NCBI GenBank assembly: GCA_037903475.1
Contig: JBAJFG010000009.1
Span: 2,208,849 to 2,272,848 of the forward strand
From: Ancylostoma caninum
Lineage: Eukaryota; Nematoda; Chromadorea; Rhabditida; Ancylostomatidae
Reading direction: 5' to 3'
Length of the DNA stretch: 64,000 bases
The stretch's first letter is position 1; each line of letters opens with the position of its first letter. Shown piece by piece: positions 47,220 to 59,563 of the stretch. Under the pieces are notes generated by a model. The model was not told the DNA's origin. It made no database searches and saw nothing but the letters and a program-made list of their open reading frames with translations. The position numbers and the translations under genes are program-made.

Positions 47220-47320
47220 ATAATTCAACGGCAGCACGTGTGGGAAATCCCGGCCCACTGCAGCACGTTCGGGGCATGAGCAACACATTCTGCTCAAGCA
47301 GAACGTCGATATCTGCTCGC
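47220..47320 (-). repeat. reverse copy of the 2.3-kb ACGTGCTGC repeat
   Basis: On the minus strand it shows GCAGAATGTGTTGCTCATGC, CCGAACGTGCTGC and ACACGTGCTGCC, matching 2310-2440. Confidence 0.6.
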
Positions 47321-49039
47321 CCAACACAAAAAGGTTTGCTTGTAATCGGCACAATGCACATCAGATGTAGCTTGTTACCTCTATGATGTATGGAGAAATA
47401 GTTCGACTTCCGCGAACGGTTTTCAGAACCAATTTTTACAATCTCTCTTTCTCTAAAAACGCCACAAAATCGGCAGTTAGTTGCCAGCAAAATGCTCGCG
47501 CGCTCTTACACACGTGCTTCATATTTTGTAGTTTTCTGTTAAGAGATTGTTTTGGCTTTACAGGCTTTGGGGATGTGATATGTGTCTTGTGTCTTATGAC
47601 CCTTCATCTTGTCACTGAAGCAGGATCGCACGCAAATGCCGACAAAAAGGGGACGGTACGTTCCCTCATTGATAGCCCGCATACACCTGCAGAGGCGCAG
47701 ATGACAGTCTTAAAGGCAGAGGGCCACCTCGTTCTGCCTGTTGGATTTACCAACATATCCTAGACCTTCTCATCATGTTGATCCCTGGGATGTCCATCAA
47801 CAGGCACAGAAGCGACGAAATCCCCACTTTTGAAAGGCTCGAACTGGATAAAAATTTGGAGCCCGGAGGTGGATCGCTCCAAGCTGTGCTGGCTGCCTGC
47901 CACGGCTGCCGCATCGGTCAACGAGTCTTGGCGTGTCCAATCGATAAGATCAACGGCTTCACATGTCAACTCGGGTTGGCAAACTGTTACAGACCCCGTC
48001 CTGGAAGACGGGTTTATAGACCATTCTGAGACAATTTATGTATACCGTTGGAACCATTGCGCCGAGTAGATGCAGAATCTGCTGTTAGCTGAACTACGAA
48101 AATGAGGTGGACCCCTGCCTTTAAAGGACACAGGTGGTCTTGTGGCGTGCTTGCGGGCACGCCACAGGTCTTGTCGTCTACATTCCTAAATCGGCGTCCA
48201 CTTTGGTGCAATAGTATCAGTTTTTGTATCAGTTCCCATTTTATTCCCTGGACGGTGTTCGTTTTTTCGTGTAGAACTATTTCTATGAGCTATATAGTAC
48301 TTTTCTAGAATATCGATGGTTTCCGCATGCTTTTTTGCCGCTCGGTTGAGCCCCTGTTGTATTAAATCGATTACGCGATTGATGCTACGACGTTATCTAC
48401 ATGTAGATTATTTCTTATTCTTCATTTCATACATACTCTTATGTTGCTGTGTTTTTTAATGTTAATATTTTTTAAATTTTGTTGTGCTTCGAATTGAAAT
48501 ATAGATGAATACTTGCACCTGCATGAACGTTAACTTCGTTACATGTTACGTTACGTTATGTTTTAACTGTTATGGTACTAACACAAAGTATATCGGATTC
48601 TTTATCCAATTTCAAAGTTTGAGAAACAATTTGAAAGAGCACAAAGTCAGGAGTGGCAATTAAAAGAAAGCACAAATTTAAGGGTGAAAATTGAAATTGA
48701 TCACAAACTTAAGAGTAGAAATGTAAGAATGAAAATTGAAATTGATTACAAACTTATACTTGAAAGGACGAATCGAAACAAAATCGTGTGAAAAATGGTG
48801 TGAGATTAAAATACAATTGGAAATGGAATTCTTATATAATATCTATTTTCATATAAATCTATCATAAACTATATCAAAACCTATATCATGCAAAAACTTG
48901 GACTCAAGCGAATCAGACAGCACTTTCGGCAGCAAATCTGACCATGAAAGGGAGGTTTGAAGAAGCGCACGGAATTAGAGGACAACGTGTACCTCATCTT
49001 GTTGCGATCCGTTCCCTACGTTCACGATCCTTCCTGCGA
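47321..49039. other. intergenic with a 10-bp perfect hairpin at 48141-48166
   Basis: TGTGGCGTGC / GCACGCCACA with a 6-nt loop. Competing frames at 47383-48069 on both strands have no splice support. 48580-48900 is very AT-rich with repeated GAAATTGA / AAACTTA words. Confidence 0.4.
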
Positions 49040-50321
49040 TGATGCTTGGTGTGGGAAGGATTCTGCAAAGTATTACAATATAATGTTGTCATCTTCTTGG
49101 ATTGTTCATTGAAAATTGGTTACCCGCTCCAATGTTATCAGAGCCGATTGAGCTTCTCCGTTGAGATCTCGGAGGATGAGGATCAGCTTCGTCAACGTAG
49201 GGTGGTCACCTTCGATGAGTGTGTTCACCTGACTGAAAACTTAAAATCGCATTCGTGTTTGCGGGTTGATGTCTCGAGAGTAGCAGGGGCAGCAGTCAGG
49301 GCTTCAACCTCCTGGTGAAGCCGGCGAGGAAGGTATACCAAACCTTTGATGGTAAACCACCACTCCTCCACTTCAAGGGACTTCGCTACGTCAACTGCAC
49401 CCTTGATAAAGCGCCGCAGTTCGAGCTTGTCGCACCTCCTGTTCCATGCCTGCGCCAGGTGGACGGCGCAGCCTTGTACGGTGGCATTGGGGAACACCTG
49501 AAACAAGAGTGAAACTATTAGATGTTCAACAAACTGTTAGCTAACATCGTATCCGCTTTACTGCGTTTATGGCAGCTTCTTCATAGTCCAACACTACACG
49601 AAGTCGGGGAGGTACCGCTGCGCCGAGTTCGTCCCTCATATGTCCGAAGATGCGCCGAGTTCGTCACTCATATGTCCGAAGATGATGATGTACACCTGAA
49701 CATATTTCTTCAAGTAGCTCTTGATCGGAGTACTTTTCTGTTATCGTACCTGCTCTGTCTTCTTGGAAGAGAGTGCATAGAGCAGGGGCACCTCGACACC
49801 GCTGCTGCACACCCCATGGACCGTGCACAGCTGACCTTTGCGTTTAAGCTGACGGGGTTGGAATGAGTGAACCTCGTCCGCGACCAGCGCATGCAATCCC
49901 AGCTGAGCCGCCATCTAAAATGACTCAATACGATTACGACGTATATAATAAGAATGAGTGAATATCGGTTACCTAAACGGTGTTCCTGTTGTAATACCCC
50001 TGCAACGTCGGTTCGAGTCGATGCACGAACGGCGAACCATCAGAAAGCTCTAGCAAATGGTTCGGTATCTTTTCCATGCTGGTGGGAGCTTCAGGGCTTT
50101 CGTGGACTTTTACGGCCCTGAACAAGGTTAGGATGAGCGAATTTACTTGATGTGTGTAGTGGTAACCATTGCAGTCTAACCTCCGAATAGAGTCCCTCCT
50201 TGATGATGGCCCTTTCCTATAGTATTGGGCTATCATATCCTTACGTATTTGTGCTTTTGCAAGCATTCATAAAATGAATCAACGATTCAACGATAACTTC
50301 AAGACCTCAACAAATGATCCA

Positions 50322-50981
50322 TTAAAGGCAGCACTCACGGAAATGTTCATATCTGAGGTTTTGTTCGTTTCTGAGCTTAGCAATAGTTCTAACAATTTGG
50401 CGAAGAAAGTAGCGCGGAAAACTCAACTGTTTCTGAAATATATTGCTGATATGATCGTTGCTGCCAGCTGGTTTTATGGTTAGCAGATTTTCCCTTGTTA
50501 TTGTAAAGCTATTTCTTGGTCCTCGATTTTCTTTTTTGCAATATTTAGCATGATAAGTTTTTTTACCTGTTACCTCACAAGAAATGTGCTGGTTTAGTTA
50601 GTTGTATGGTTGATCTTCGCCAGTGTCGCGTTTCCAAATTTTTTCTCTGCTCTTTGTTTTAGAATTCATTGGTGATTCTTCTACATCTTGACCGGTCCTA
50701 CTATCTCTTCCAAAAATTGTTTTCCTCGTAAACTTTTTTAGAAACGCCGCAAAACAGCTGACAAAAAAGGCAGCGGTATTGACTTTTTTGGATCGGTCCA
50801 CAACGAGCAGATCGCGCAACTCGGCCCAATCTGCTCAAAATCGATGAACTGAGGGTTCCAGAGAACAGGGATTTTGATGGTTTTCACTGTTTCCGGCATT
50901 ATAACAGTGTTAAGCGCACCCGATTACTCCGAGTTGTACCGAAATCACGAGGTCAAAAATTTCCGTGGGTGCTGCCTTTAA
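50322..50981. mobile_element. TTAA-flanked MITE, copy 2 (652 bp)
   Basis: The element 50326-50977 has ends AGGCAGCACTCACGGAAAT / ATTTCCGTGGGTGCTGCCT and TTAA at 50322-50325 and 50978-50981. It aligns along its length with 40639-41388 but lacks about 98 bp of copy 1. It is inserted in the decayed MULE. Confidence 0.85.
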
Positions 50982-51238
50982 CTGACATTCAGCTGCCTTC
51001 TGCTTTGTAAAGTTCGCTTGAGCATGCCACAATGGCTTACTCTTCTTGCCGGCAAACGTGGGGTCTTCCTTTACATCGCGGTAGAACTAAAATGAATCGA
51101 TGTAACAAGGATAATGTTTAACACACCTAAATAAAATACATCATATTACCCCATATACTGCCCTTTTCACCACGTTTTTGGCAGTCCTTATGGGCGCGCG
51201 CTCCAGATGGTGGTATATACAATATGGATCCGAGGCAA

Positions 51239-51593
51239 AGTCGTTGCCGACTACCTGTATCCGTGGTTTTGATGTGAAGCTCATATAACTTTGTAGTAGA
51301 TAAATTCTCTTACCCTCATCTCCGTCCATTTCCCAGCGATCTTATACATATTGTTGGCACTGGTACAGATTGTGGTACTTCGAATGACATTTGAACGTAA
51401 AACTGTACGAAGTATGTGAAGTCGTTGCCGACTACCTGTATCCATGGTATTGATGTGAAGCTCATATAACTTTGTAGTAGATAAATTCTCTTACCCTTAT
51501 CTCTGTCCATTTTCCAGCGATCTTATATTGTTGGCACTGGTACAGACTGTGGTACTTCGAATGACATTTGAACGTAAAACTGTACGAAGTATC
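51239..51593. repeat. ~178-bp tandem duplication
   Basis: GTCGTTGCCGACTACCTGTA at 51241 and again at 51421, followed by nearly identical sequence through TGAACGTAAAACTGTACGAA. Lies in the zinc-region part of the MULE. Confidence 0.9.
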
Positions 51594-51665
51594 TATACCA
51601 GGCACTTTATAGGACAGGGTCGAGTGCACCCCTTGCATACTGAAGGCTGGTTCTCCCACGAACAT

Positions 51666-52786
51666 ATCTCCTTCAAAGTAGGAACATGATCAATGCTCAC
51701 ATAATGGAAAAAAATGGAGAAGCTGAAAATCTTACCTTGGTTGCCAGCAAGAATATCAACTATATTAGAGGCAGGGTGAGTAAGGCAGTGGACAACTCAT
51801 TTGACCTCCCCTTAGGACTTAGCAATGAGGACAGTGCTAGGTCTACACATAGCCTATGGCATTACAGAAGGGCTTATCACACCCTGGCCTGTCACTGCCC
51901 CAGACTAGTGTGGTAATAAGCGTCCCGGTATGTGTATGTATGCAGCTTAATGAAATCAAAGAAGGTAGAATGGAATGAAGAGAATAAGCGGTTGTGTTCT
52001 AGCAACTCACAAAGAGTTCACTGTACCAAGATTCCGTGACAATCTTTGTACAAGAATGCCAGGTCAACAACCTAAGATGGTTCTACAAATAAGGAAGCAG
52101 AAACAATAAATACTCACGGATAATCAGAATCATACAATGGACCGAATAAAAATCGAATAATTCGGTCATTTCAGTTATCAATTCAGGAAACAATTCAAAT
52201 ATCCAGATGTTCGAGTATGAGGAAGCCCTGAAGCTCTTCTTCTAGCTCATACATCACTCAATTGTTCTCCGGAGGTGAAGCATTCGATTTTTTCATCTAT
52301 ACGATATCGAATATTTTTGTTTCCCAATATCGAATACTTCGAATGAATTATAAATTCAGATGTTCGAACATTGGAGGCCAATACAATATTTTACGGAAGA
52401 GAAGAACGGCTTCAGAGTTTTCTCAACCTCGGATACCAAGGTGAGGATTAGTAGTGCGAATTGGATACCAAGGTGAGCATTAGTAATGCGAAAAAAAACC
52501 AACAGCTTCCTGTCCTAGAATTAAGTTGAAACTCGAAAGGCCATTAAAAATGCCCAACCAACATGTGCGAATTATGAAAGAGACGTGTTGCTTGAAATGA
52601 TCTGTCATTAGCGATCTTCTCAGCTCAAGAAAGTCATCTTTGGTCTCGATGACACCAACCACTTCGACTGGAGAGATTTCTTTCACGAAGACATAGGAAT
52701 TTCTTCAAAGGGACTGTATGGTCTAGATGAACATCATACTTCTCGAAGGTATTAAGCTATCTAACTCACAAGGGAATCATACTCCC
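51666..52786. other. intergenic
   Basis: ATTCGAATATT-like words near 52300-52345. A plus frame of 76 codons at 51686-51916 has no support. Confidence 0.35.
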
Positions 52787-52960
52787 TCTTCTTCTTCTTC
52801 TTCTTCTTCTTCTTCTTCTTCAGCGTTTGTCCCGTTTAGTAGCGGGGTCCGCTTTAGAGGTCTGTTGACGCCATTTACCCCTATCGCGCGCTTGGTCCGG
52901 GTGGATTCCAGCTAACTTAAGATCGGCGTGGAGTGTATCAAGCCAGGCCAGTGTGCCAAG
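52787..52960. repeat. (TTC)n tract with attached dispersed repeat
   Basis: About 11 TTC units (52787-52821), then TAGCGGGGTCCGCTT and GGCGTGGAGTGTATCAAGCC, which have the look of a retroelement 3' end next to its simple repeat. Class not established. Confidence 0.4.
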
Positions 52961-53371
52961 GAAATCATACTCCCTGTCTGTGAGCTTTCCCAATAATGCA
53001 TGTACAGTTCAATGCAGGTGGTGACTCCGAAGTCGAATCCGTGCCGCACTATATTCCTGCGTGGTCCTGAGTGGAAAGTTATGGAGGTTTTGCAATGTGG
53101 TGGTTGCTGATCCTCGCATGCGGATCTCGAATGCCACGGGGAAGCCTTGGTCCATGGGGTTGTGGTAAGCCTTTTCGTTCACAAGCACATGGGCCCGTAA
53201 TAAGGTGTCCATTGCGATCATCCTTCGCGTTAAAGAGGAGTATGGTGATCATCGCCACGATGAATTGAACGGGCCGTACATGAAAAGTGATCAAATGCAC
53301 GTGTTTCACTTACTTCCACACCACTTATGGGGCTGTTTTCGCGTGTGAGACAGTTGTGAACCATTGCGGCT

Positions 53372-53454
53372 AACAAGCTAGAACGAGTACGACTTGTCAG
53401 AAGCACCAGAAGCCCCTCTGGGCTTCTGACAAGTCCTACACGTTCGAGCTTGTT
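53372..53454. repeat. 83-bp hairpin with 33-bp arms
   Basis: The left arm 53372-53404 and right arm 53422-53454 pair with three mismatches; the inner 14 pairs (GACTTGTCAGAAGC) are perfect and the 17-nt loop holds a further CCAGA/TCTGG stem. Size and mismatch pattern resemble a pre-miRNA. Confidence 0.85.
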
Positions 53455-55590
53455 CTCTGCTGTGGGGCGAAAATCAACATGCCTGAGTCCGTAGGCTCAG
53501 ATGCATTCTGTAGAATTCGTGCACCTGATCATACAGTCTTTGTTGAAAAGATAGACGGATTGCGTGTGCGGTTTCATAGCTTTGCGGCTGTAGAATCGCG
53601 GCGGGACATACTGGACCCTCTCACTTGGAGCATGCTCTCTCCGCATCCGTCGTACAGGTCCCAACGCGTTTCTGCAGTCACGGAATCCGTCTATCTTTTG
53701 GACAAGGACTGTACATGCCTTCACACTATCACCATTCACCATACTCCAAGTGAGATGCTCCGAGAACTTCACTCAGCGACTCTTCGCCCCGCACACTATC
53801 TAGTCGCCGAACAATGGCGATCATCGCCCTTCAGGGCGATGAGATCAGCGTCCCACACATACTTTCTCGCAATACCGCCACGGATGGCGACGATCTTACA
53901 CTCCTCAGTGTTGGAAGGTCGTCGCGCGTGCAATCATCGCCCCAAATATGGCGACTAATTGTGCAGGCAACTGATCTCACCGCCATGACACTCTACTGCG
54001 GGCCATGGCTAGTGGTTCGGATCTTGCTGCAGCACATGTCCTTGCATTCTCGGTTCAGAACTCGTCCCCTTCCAGAATGCTATTTTGAGGCAGTTATGCC
54101 ATATTTCCCACTCGGATACTGACAATACAAGGGTTCAGCGTGATTCCAAAAGTTCTCCGTAGTCACATCTCCCAAGACAGCACACATTTGGCAAACACAA
54201 TGAGGCCACTGCGCAAAAGGTTGGACGAGCACAGAAGAGAGCTTTTACAACCGGCTTTCCACCCAAAGAAGTTTTTCGCGACACCGGACCCTCAGACAGA
54301 CGACTCAGCAACCACCAGTGTTCACTGTACGAGTGTTGCACCGTCATCTAATTAAAACTTTCGAGAGAAAGATAATCAGAAGGCACGAGCTAGAGATGAA
54401 CAATAGGGATGAGTTGGAGATATTGAGCTTGATTACATGATTAGATCTCTTTTCCCTTCTAAAGCGCTCTGGCTCACTATCACTCACTCTATCGGTGCGA
54501 CCAAAAAAGGGGTGAGGTCCTCCTCTGTCTCACGCTCTTCTCTTCCGTTCTAAGTGAGATTCCATCCTATAGGTCTACAGTGCTGTGTTAGCAGCTAGAG
54601 TCATCACCAACGGTATTGTTGCTAATTAGAGTGTTCGTCTCTTTATCTGATAATTTTGCAATCGTTCTGAATGTTAAGGTCTGATGAAGGCATTACATAT
54701 GTTGAAAGCTAACAAGAATAATGCTATCGGGAAATAGTCTCAATAACTCAGAAAAGTGGAATAAAATACCTCTGCCAAATCACATCAGTCGACTTCACTT
54801 CTGAAGATTCGAGATTAATTTTCGATGGCAGTTGTAGATTGGCCGAAAAATGGCGTTTTTTTTTTGTTAATTCGCTCAAGGTCACGTTTAAGCTGACTTA
54901 AGATCGATGAACATCAATCTTCGAAACCCGACATAGATTTCGCAACGACGTATAGCTTCTTCATCCGTATTACATCCGCGCTATCCCATAAGCGCTCAAA
55001 ATTAACTTTTCTTGGGATGAAAAGTTTGTCATGCAAGTTTCCTAGAGTCCAATTTCTCAGTTTAAGCTGACTTAAGCGAGCGACTAACAACTAGAGCGCT
55101 AACACCATCAAAGTAATGGTGTTTCGAAAATCTACCCTTCTACGTTAATCCATCCAAATTAAATTCCAAGAATTAGCTGCTTGGCCAATTGTTTTTGTCT
55201 CTTTTTCTGTAGTTCTGTGATGCTCTGCGCCCACTTTATAAGGCAGCACTAGTTGATTGGCTTGGAGTGCCACGCCTAGTACGGTAATCACTTCCATAAC
55301 TCACCAAGCATTTGCCTCGTTTAGAACATAACCCTTTCAAAAAAGTGCAGCCGAGGAATACTCTCTGTACTCTCACACTGACGAAATCAGGAGAGATAGT
55401 TGGTCCATTGAATTGTTTTCTGAAAAATGTGCAGTACAAAAGTGTCAGTTCAGTTTTTGTCGCTGCTATGACAACTCCCCAATGTAAATTAAGAACATGA
55501 GATTCCGTTGATTTTTTCTGCTATTTCCACCTTTTGGGAATTCTAGCTCTTTCCTGAACTAAAATGCTTCTAGTACATACTTAGGATACT
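53455..55590. other. intergenic with a diverged inverted repeat at 53535-53760
   Basis: AAAAGATAGACGGAT at 53546-53560 recurs inverted at 53688-53702 (ATCCGTCTATCTTTT), and CTCACTTGGAG near 53620 recurs inverted near 53745, so the 53479-53958 frame is partly mirror-derived. TCATCGCCC / GGGCGATGA (53821-53842) is a 9-bp hairpin. The frame 54140-54355 is protein-like but unsupported. Confidence 0.4.
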
Positions 55591-55599
55591 CAGGCGACC

Positions 55600-57440
55600 T
55601 GTTCCTGGGCACGGTGGTTCGCCTTGCGCGGGTCCCACCTTCTCTTCCACGTCGATCTCTGCCGCATCGATCGGTCTTGAGCCCTGATCGACCAGTAGAC
55701 CTTAACTGAACCGGAAGCATCCTTGTTGTTTCATTAAGCCAACGAATCCTGCTACCTTACATGAGGCCGACCGCGCGGTCGTTTTCTCTCACAGGATACC
55801 ATCGCGGAACCGCTGAACTTCATCGACCATCCGTGCATCTTGTAAGATGTCCTGCGTGCTGATGTTCGGACTCGTTGGCGTGAAGTACAGCATCAGGGAC
55901 CATAGACATTGCTGTAACATCTGAGTTATGCAGATGACGCTCTAGCTGTTGACGCAAAGACATCCCAAGCCGGCGGCATTCAAGTGAGGCCTGAGTTGAA
56001 CGAAGCAGGGTTTCGGCGATTTTTGTCAACGCCCATGTTTCGCTCGTGTAACACAGGGTTGACAGCATGACTGACTTGAAGAGATCTGTGCGGAGCTTCT
56101 GGTCCCTGGTATTTTCAAGTACGCTTTCAATCGAATTATATTCATTGTCGTGTTTATGGCTAGGCCTGCTTCTCTTCATTCCTCATCCTGCACTGGAAGG
56201 ATTTTCTTAGGCATCGTCCGATGACTTAGTGATCAACATTATGTCATCTGCGAAGCGTAGATGGTCTGATCGCTTTTCGTTGATGAGGGCTCCGAAAGTG
56301 CTCTAGTCGCAATTGCGATCAAGATGAGAATAAATTCGCTGAAAGCTGGTCGCCTTGAGGAACTCCATTCTCCACAGCTAATTCAGTATCATTGAGAAAC
56401 GGTCGAAACACCGGGATGCACTCCAAGTAGCACTCATTCAACGCCTTCATACATCGCATGCCAACACCTTGCTCTTCTTGCGCTTTCCCAGGGGTGGTGT
56501 CAAACCTACGAAAACTGGCAGCTCCCAGCTTACGGTGAACTGCAGGAGAGTAATGTAAGCTTCATTGGGACGAACATGGTTCTCCAAGTATGATGCTTAA
56601 ATACTATGACGAAACGGGGACCATACTTGCAGGTAAACTCAGAGTTCGAAATCGAACTATAAGCTCACCGTCACGCTGAGCTTGCTGCCAGTATGAAACG
56701 ACGAGGACACGGGAAGCGCCCACAGTTCGAGTTCATCACTGTAGCTAGTCGAGCGTGCACTGGCTCCTTTTCAGTGAAGACGCACTTCCGCGTACACCCA
56801 GCTGATCGATGTTCCCACCATTACCTTTCGCTGGATATTATCGATGTCTTCGATTTTCTTGCGGCTGATTTTGACAGGTGAGCACCACATCCTCCCAGAT
56901 TAAATTCCACTTATTTTGTGGGCACGCAATTACAGTTGTGAGCTTAACGCATCAATGTTAGGTTAAACGGAAGAGGTTCACTGGCCGCTTGAGGTATAAT
57001 GATCACATGAGGTTCCGTTAGCACTCGAATCCATGGCTCAGAGGTATGTCAGCATACTACGGGGACAACGAGTACCCCTGTGAAGGTTCAAAACCTCCAA
57101 GGGTTTGAAGGTTTTGGAAGAGCCTCATCATTCGAAGATAGCTCCTAGCTAGTTCATGGTTGCAAACCAGAGCTGACAGTTCACCGCGACTTTCTCCTCA
57201 TCGTTTCGTCGACGTTCCAGTAGGTTTTCAACCACTCCAGATCTTGGCCGGTTCCACTGAATCGAATGCCTTGTAGCCGACAAATGTTAGAATGAGCGGT
57301 TCTTGGTATTTTCGGGCGGCTTCGATCAATCGACAGCACTTGGTTATATGATTCGGCGTGCTGAACTTGCGCCGGCATCCTGCTCGCTCTTCGGGCTGAG
57401 CTTCTTCCAGCGTTCTCCGAATCAGGATGCGACACCTGAA
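55600..57440 (-). pseudogene. RTE-type non-LTR retrotransposon reverse transcriptase, fragmentary
   Basis: Minus-strand pieces follow RT order. 57215-57425 has RKFSTPNHI, CRLIEAARKYQEPLILTFV and FDSVEPAKIW (RT domains 1-2). 56340-56495 has KALNECYLEC and VENGVPQGDQLSANLFS. 56225-56290 has the catalytic box FADDIMLI. 55820-56180 carries the thumb and connection with SVMLSTLCYTSETWALTK. 55600-55800 has RKRPRGRP-like and HRAQEQVA remnants. Several stops and frameshifts break it, and about 700 bp of unrelated sequence separates FDSVEPAKIW from EEQGV, suggesting an insertion. No endonuclease domain was located. RTE elements copy by target-primed reverse transcription; this copy is dead. Confidence 0.75.
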
Positions 57441-57446
57441 ACAAAG

Positions 57447-57492
57447 AACTAAAAACTCTTGTAGTCTTGTGCTTATACAAGAGTTTTTAGTT
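57447..57492. repeat. perfect 17-bp hairpin
   Basis: AACTAAAAACTCTTGTA (57447-57463) and TACAAGAGTTTTTAGTT (57476-57492) pair perfectly over a 12-nt loop, next to the 5' end of the RTE fragment. Confidence 0.9.
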
Positions 57493-58327
57493 GAAACCCA
57501 AAATTAGAGTAACGATCTGCTTGTGCTAAATTTCAAATGATCTCGCAAATCTATAGATCAAGCGCTCCTTCTACTTTGGAACGTCCACTTAATAGTGAGG
57601 ATGACATAAAAATGTCCTTATATCGCAGGGTCGTTACGTCCACGAGGCTGTAGTTTTTAAGTGCAAGAACGAGCTAGAACGGCGTCGATCCGATTGCTTC
57701 TTTATCCATGATCGCCCATTCAGCACCACCGCTGAGAGTCAGTGCTTCTCCAGTAAAGGCAAAATCGCGAATTGATCACTTTGCAGTTCATATTATACAT
57801 TTTAGGAGGTGTACAGCGTATTGTGACCAGCAAAGAAATTGGTACATACACAAGTTTATTAGGCTAATGTTGAACACTAAACACTGCCGTTAATAAAAGA
57901 GAATGGAGCGTGAGCTCAAAGCGCCGAGTAATAACGCGTCAGCTCAATAAAATACTACTTCCTTTCCATTAGGCTTGTTTGCTTGGCACCTTCACCTAGC
58001 GCCTACTCACGTTTCTCCATTGTCGGCCTTATTTTGGTTTTATAATGGCGTTGTAGTTGACAGTGGCGCTTATCGTTCAAATACAAACTTCAGCTCAATG
58101 TTGAATTAGTGCTTTCACCGTTAACATGCACATTTCATCACGACGGAAGAGGCGGTCTTTTCCACCCTCACTGTTTCTTCGGGATTGTTATACTTTTGAA
58201 TATGTAGTAAGACGTTGCGCTCTTAGTCTCTCAGCACTCAACTTCTTTGGGCATTCGTTGGTTTTTGAAAGCTCCTAACTTATTAAATAACTTCAAAGAA
58301 TGTCCAAAGAAGTGCATTCACTGCAAG
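57493..58327. other. intergenic
   Basis: No gene is supported. Confidence 0.4.
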
Positions 58328-59194
58328 TACAGGGTGCGTCATAAATATTGACGCATGGGAATTATGCTGTAAAAGGACAACATCCCGAAAACCACTATTT
58401 ATGCATATCCAAAATCCAAAATAAAGGTCATGTCTCAGCGAATACAAAAAATCCACTCCTGCTCGGAGCGCGCTCTCTCCTGGTAAAAGCAGCCACGAAG
58501 ATGTCAGTAGAGAATATCGCCGATGCGGCTCAACTGAAGTTCGTCCATTCTTCTTCCATATCATAAAAAGGGTGAGCTTTAGGAAAACGACACTCCTACG
58601 GGAAGTCTTACTCCCCAAGTATCACATGAAAGCATGTTCTTTTACGCAAGTCTTGTCTCGCCAGAGAAATGCATCTATGTTTTACGTTAGAAAATTTTTT
58701 CCTTTCCTTGTTTCTGTGCCCAGCAATCTTCTAAGGACACATTTTCTTGCTTTTCTTAATTCTCATCACAAGATGAATTCATAGATATTGGCAGGGCTTG
58801 GATGTTGTGCAAGAGACAAAAGTGGTACGGGCCCAGTTTCAAAAATCTACTTGAGGGACTTCAATTTGGCAGAGAATAGGCTTCCTTGTGAACCGAATTG
58901 CAATCTAGGGATGACATGACGGGGATATCTTAGAGAGCAAGAGCTGCGCTCTCATCCACAGAAGCTAGGCTGATCTATTCGAGATCTGGGACAAAGTCGA
59001 CCTGAGTATCCTTTGCTGCGCAGAGGATACGCAATCCCTCGCCGTCTCTGTGATTGCTTCGCGAACAAGAGTGCATTTTATCTGATTGCCAAGACATGGG
59101 CTTTATTCTGTACATACCTATTTAGAATGATTTCTTTTCTTTGATTTTATACGGCTTCATTTTAGGTGCTTCAATAATTCTGATGCACCCTGTA
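58328..59194. mobile_element. mariner/Tc1-type non-autonomous element (863 bp)
   Basis: 58330-59192 is bounded by inverted ends CAGGGTGCGTCATAAATATT / AATAATTCTGATGCACCCTG (diverged inside the first 10 bp) and TA on both sides (58328-58329, 59193-59194). The TA target and CAGGGTG ends fit the Tc1/mariner superfamily. Interior frames (58283-58784) show no recognisable transposase. Confidence 0.75.
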
Positions 59195-59562
59195 GAACGC
59201 AGTTAGGCATCGAACATTTGGGAGCTTCCTGACGTTGGCAAGGACAGGTTGCCATTATTGAGTGAGTCCTGGCGCTCCTGTTCACTTATAGCAATCCCAT
59301 CATTCGGGTTCACGTTAAAAACCATAATTCCTTACCGATATTTTCCACTCAGTATTCCGCTGTCCAATATATAACGTAAAGATATTTCTCTTTAGAATGT
59401 GCATGCCCTCGGCTTTAGCCGTTTGGACAACAAAAAGTGTCCAACGGTACTTGTTTGTAGTGTGTAGGCGTGTGTAATTGTGTCCAACGACGTGTTTAGA
59501 CTTGTGTAACCAGGATAGGGCTTGATTTCCCTGCAGTTCGCAAACAATGCAGAACTTATTCA
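59195..59562. other. spacer between two transposons
   Basis: No feature is recognised. Confidence 0.4.
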
Positions 59563-59563
59563 T

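Larger units (their letters stand above)
49040..51665 (-). pseudogene. Mutator-like (MULE) transposase, interrupted and decayed
   Basis: Minus-strand segments occur in the order expected for a MULE transposase. A FLYWCH-like zinc region (51490-51600, FKCHSKYHSLYQCQ) comes first, then a segment with ELSDGSPFVHRLEPT (49975-50080). Exon 49750-49914 follows, with GLHALVADEVHSFQPRQL and TVHGVCSSGVEVPLLYAL, ending CAG|GTACG. A 54-nt intron leads to 49695 (VYIIIFGHM), and then a segment with CAVHLAQAWNRR and LPRRLHQEVEALT (49225-49506). A 32-bp tandem duplication at 49620-49683 shifts the frame after FGHMSDEL, and the TTAA MITE at 50322-50981 splits the first half. A 175-180 bp tandem duplication affects the zinc region. 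The family cuts and pastes via a DDE catalytic core; this copy cannot. Terminal repeats were not identified. Confidence 0.7.

Noticed and set aside
49522..49866. 114-codon plus ORF
   Set aside because: Antisense to conserved MULE transposase blocks.
53479..53958. 159-codon plus ORF
   Set aside because: Part of the region is an inverted repeat of itself (53546-53702), and no splice sites or family support it.
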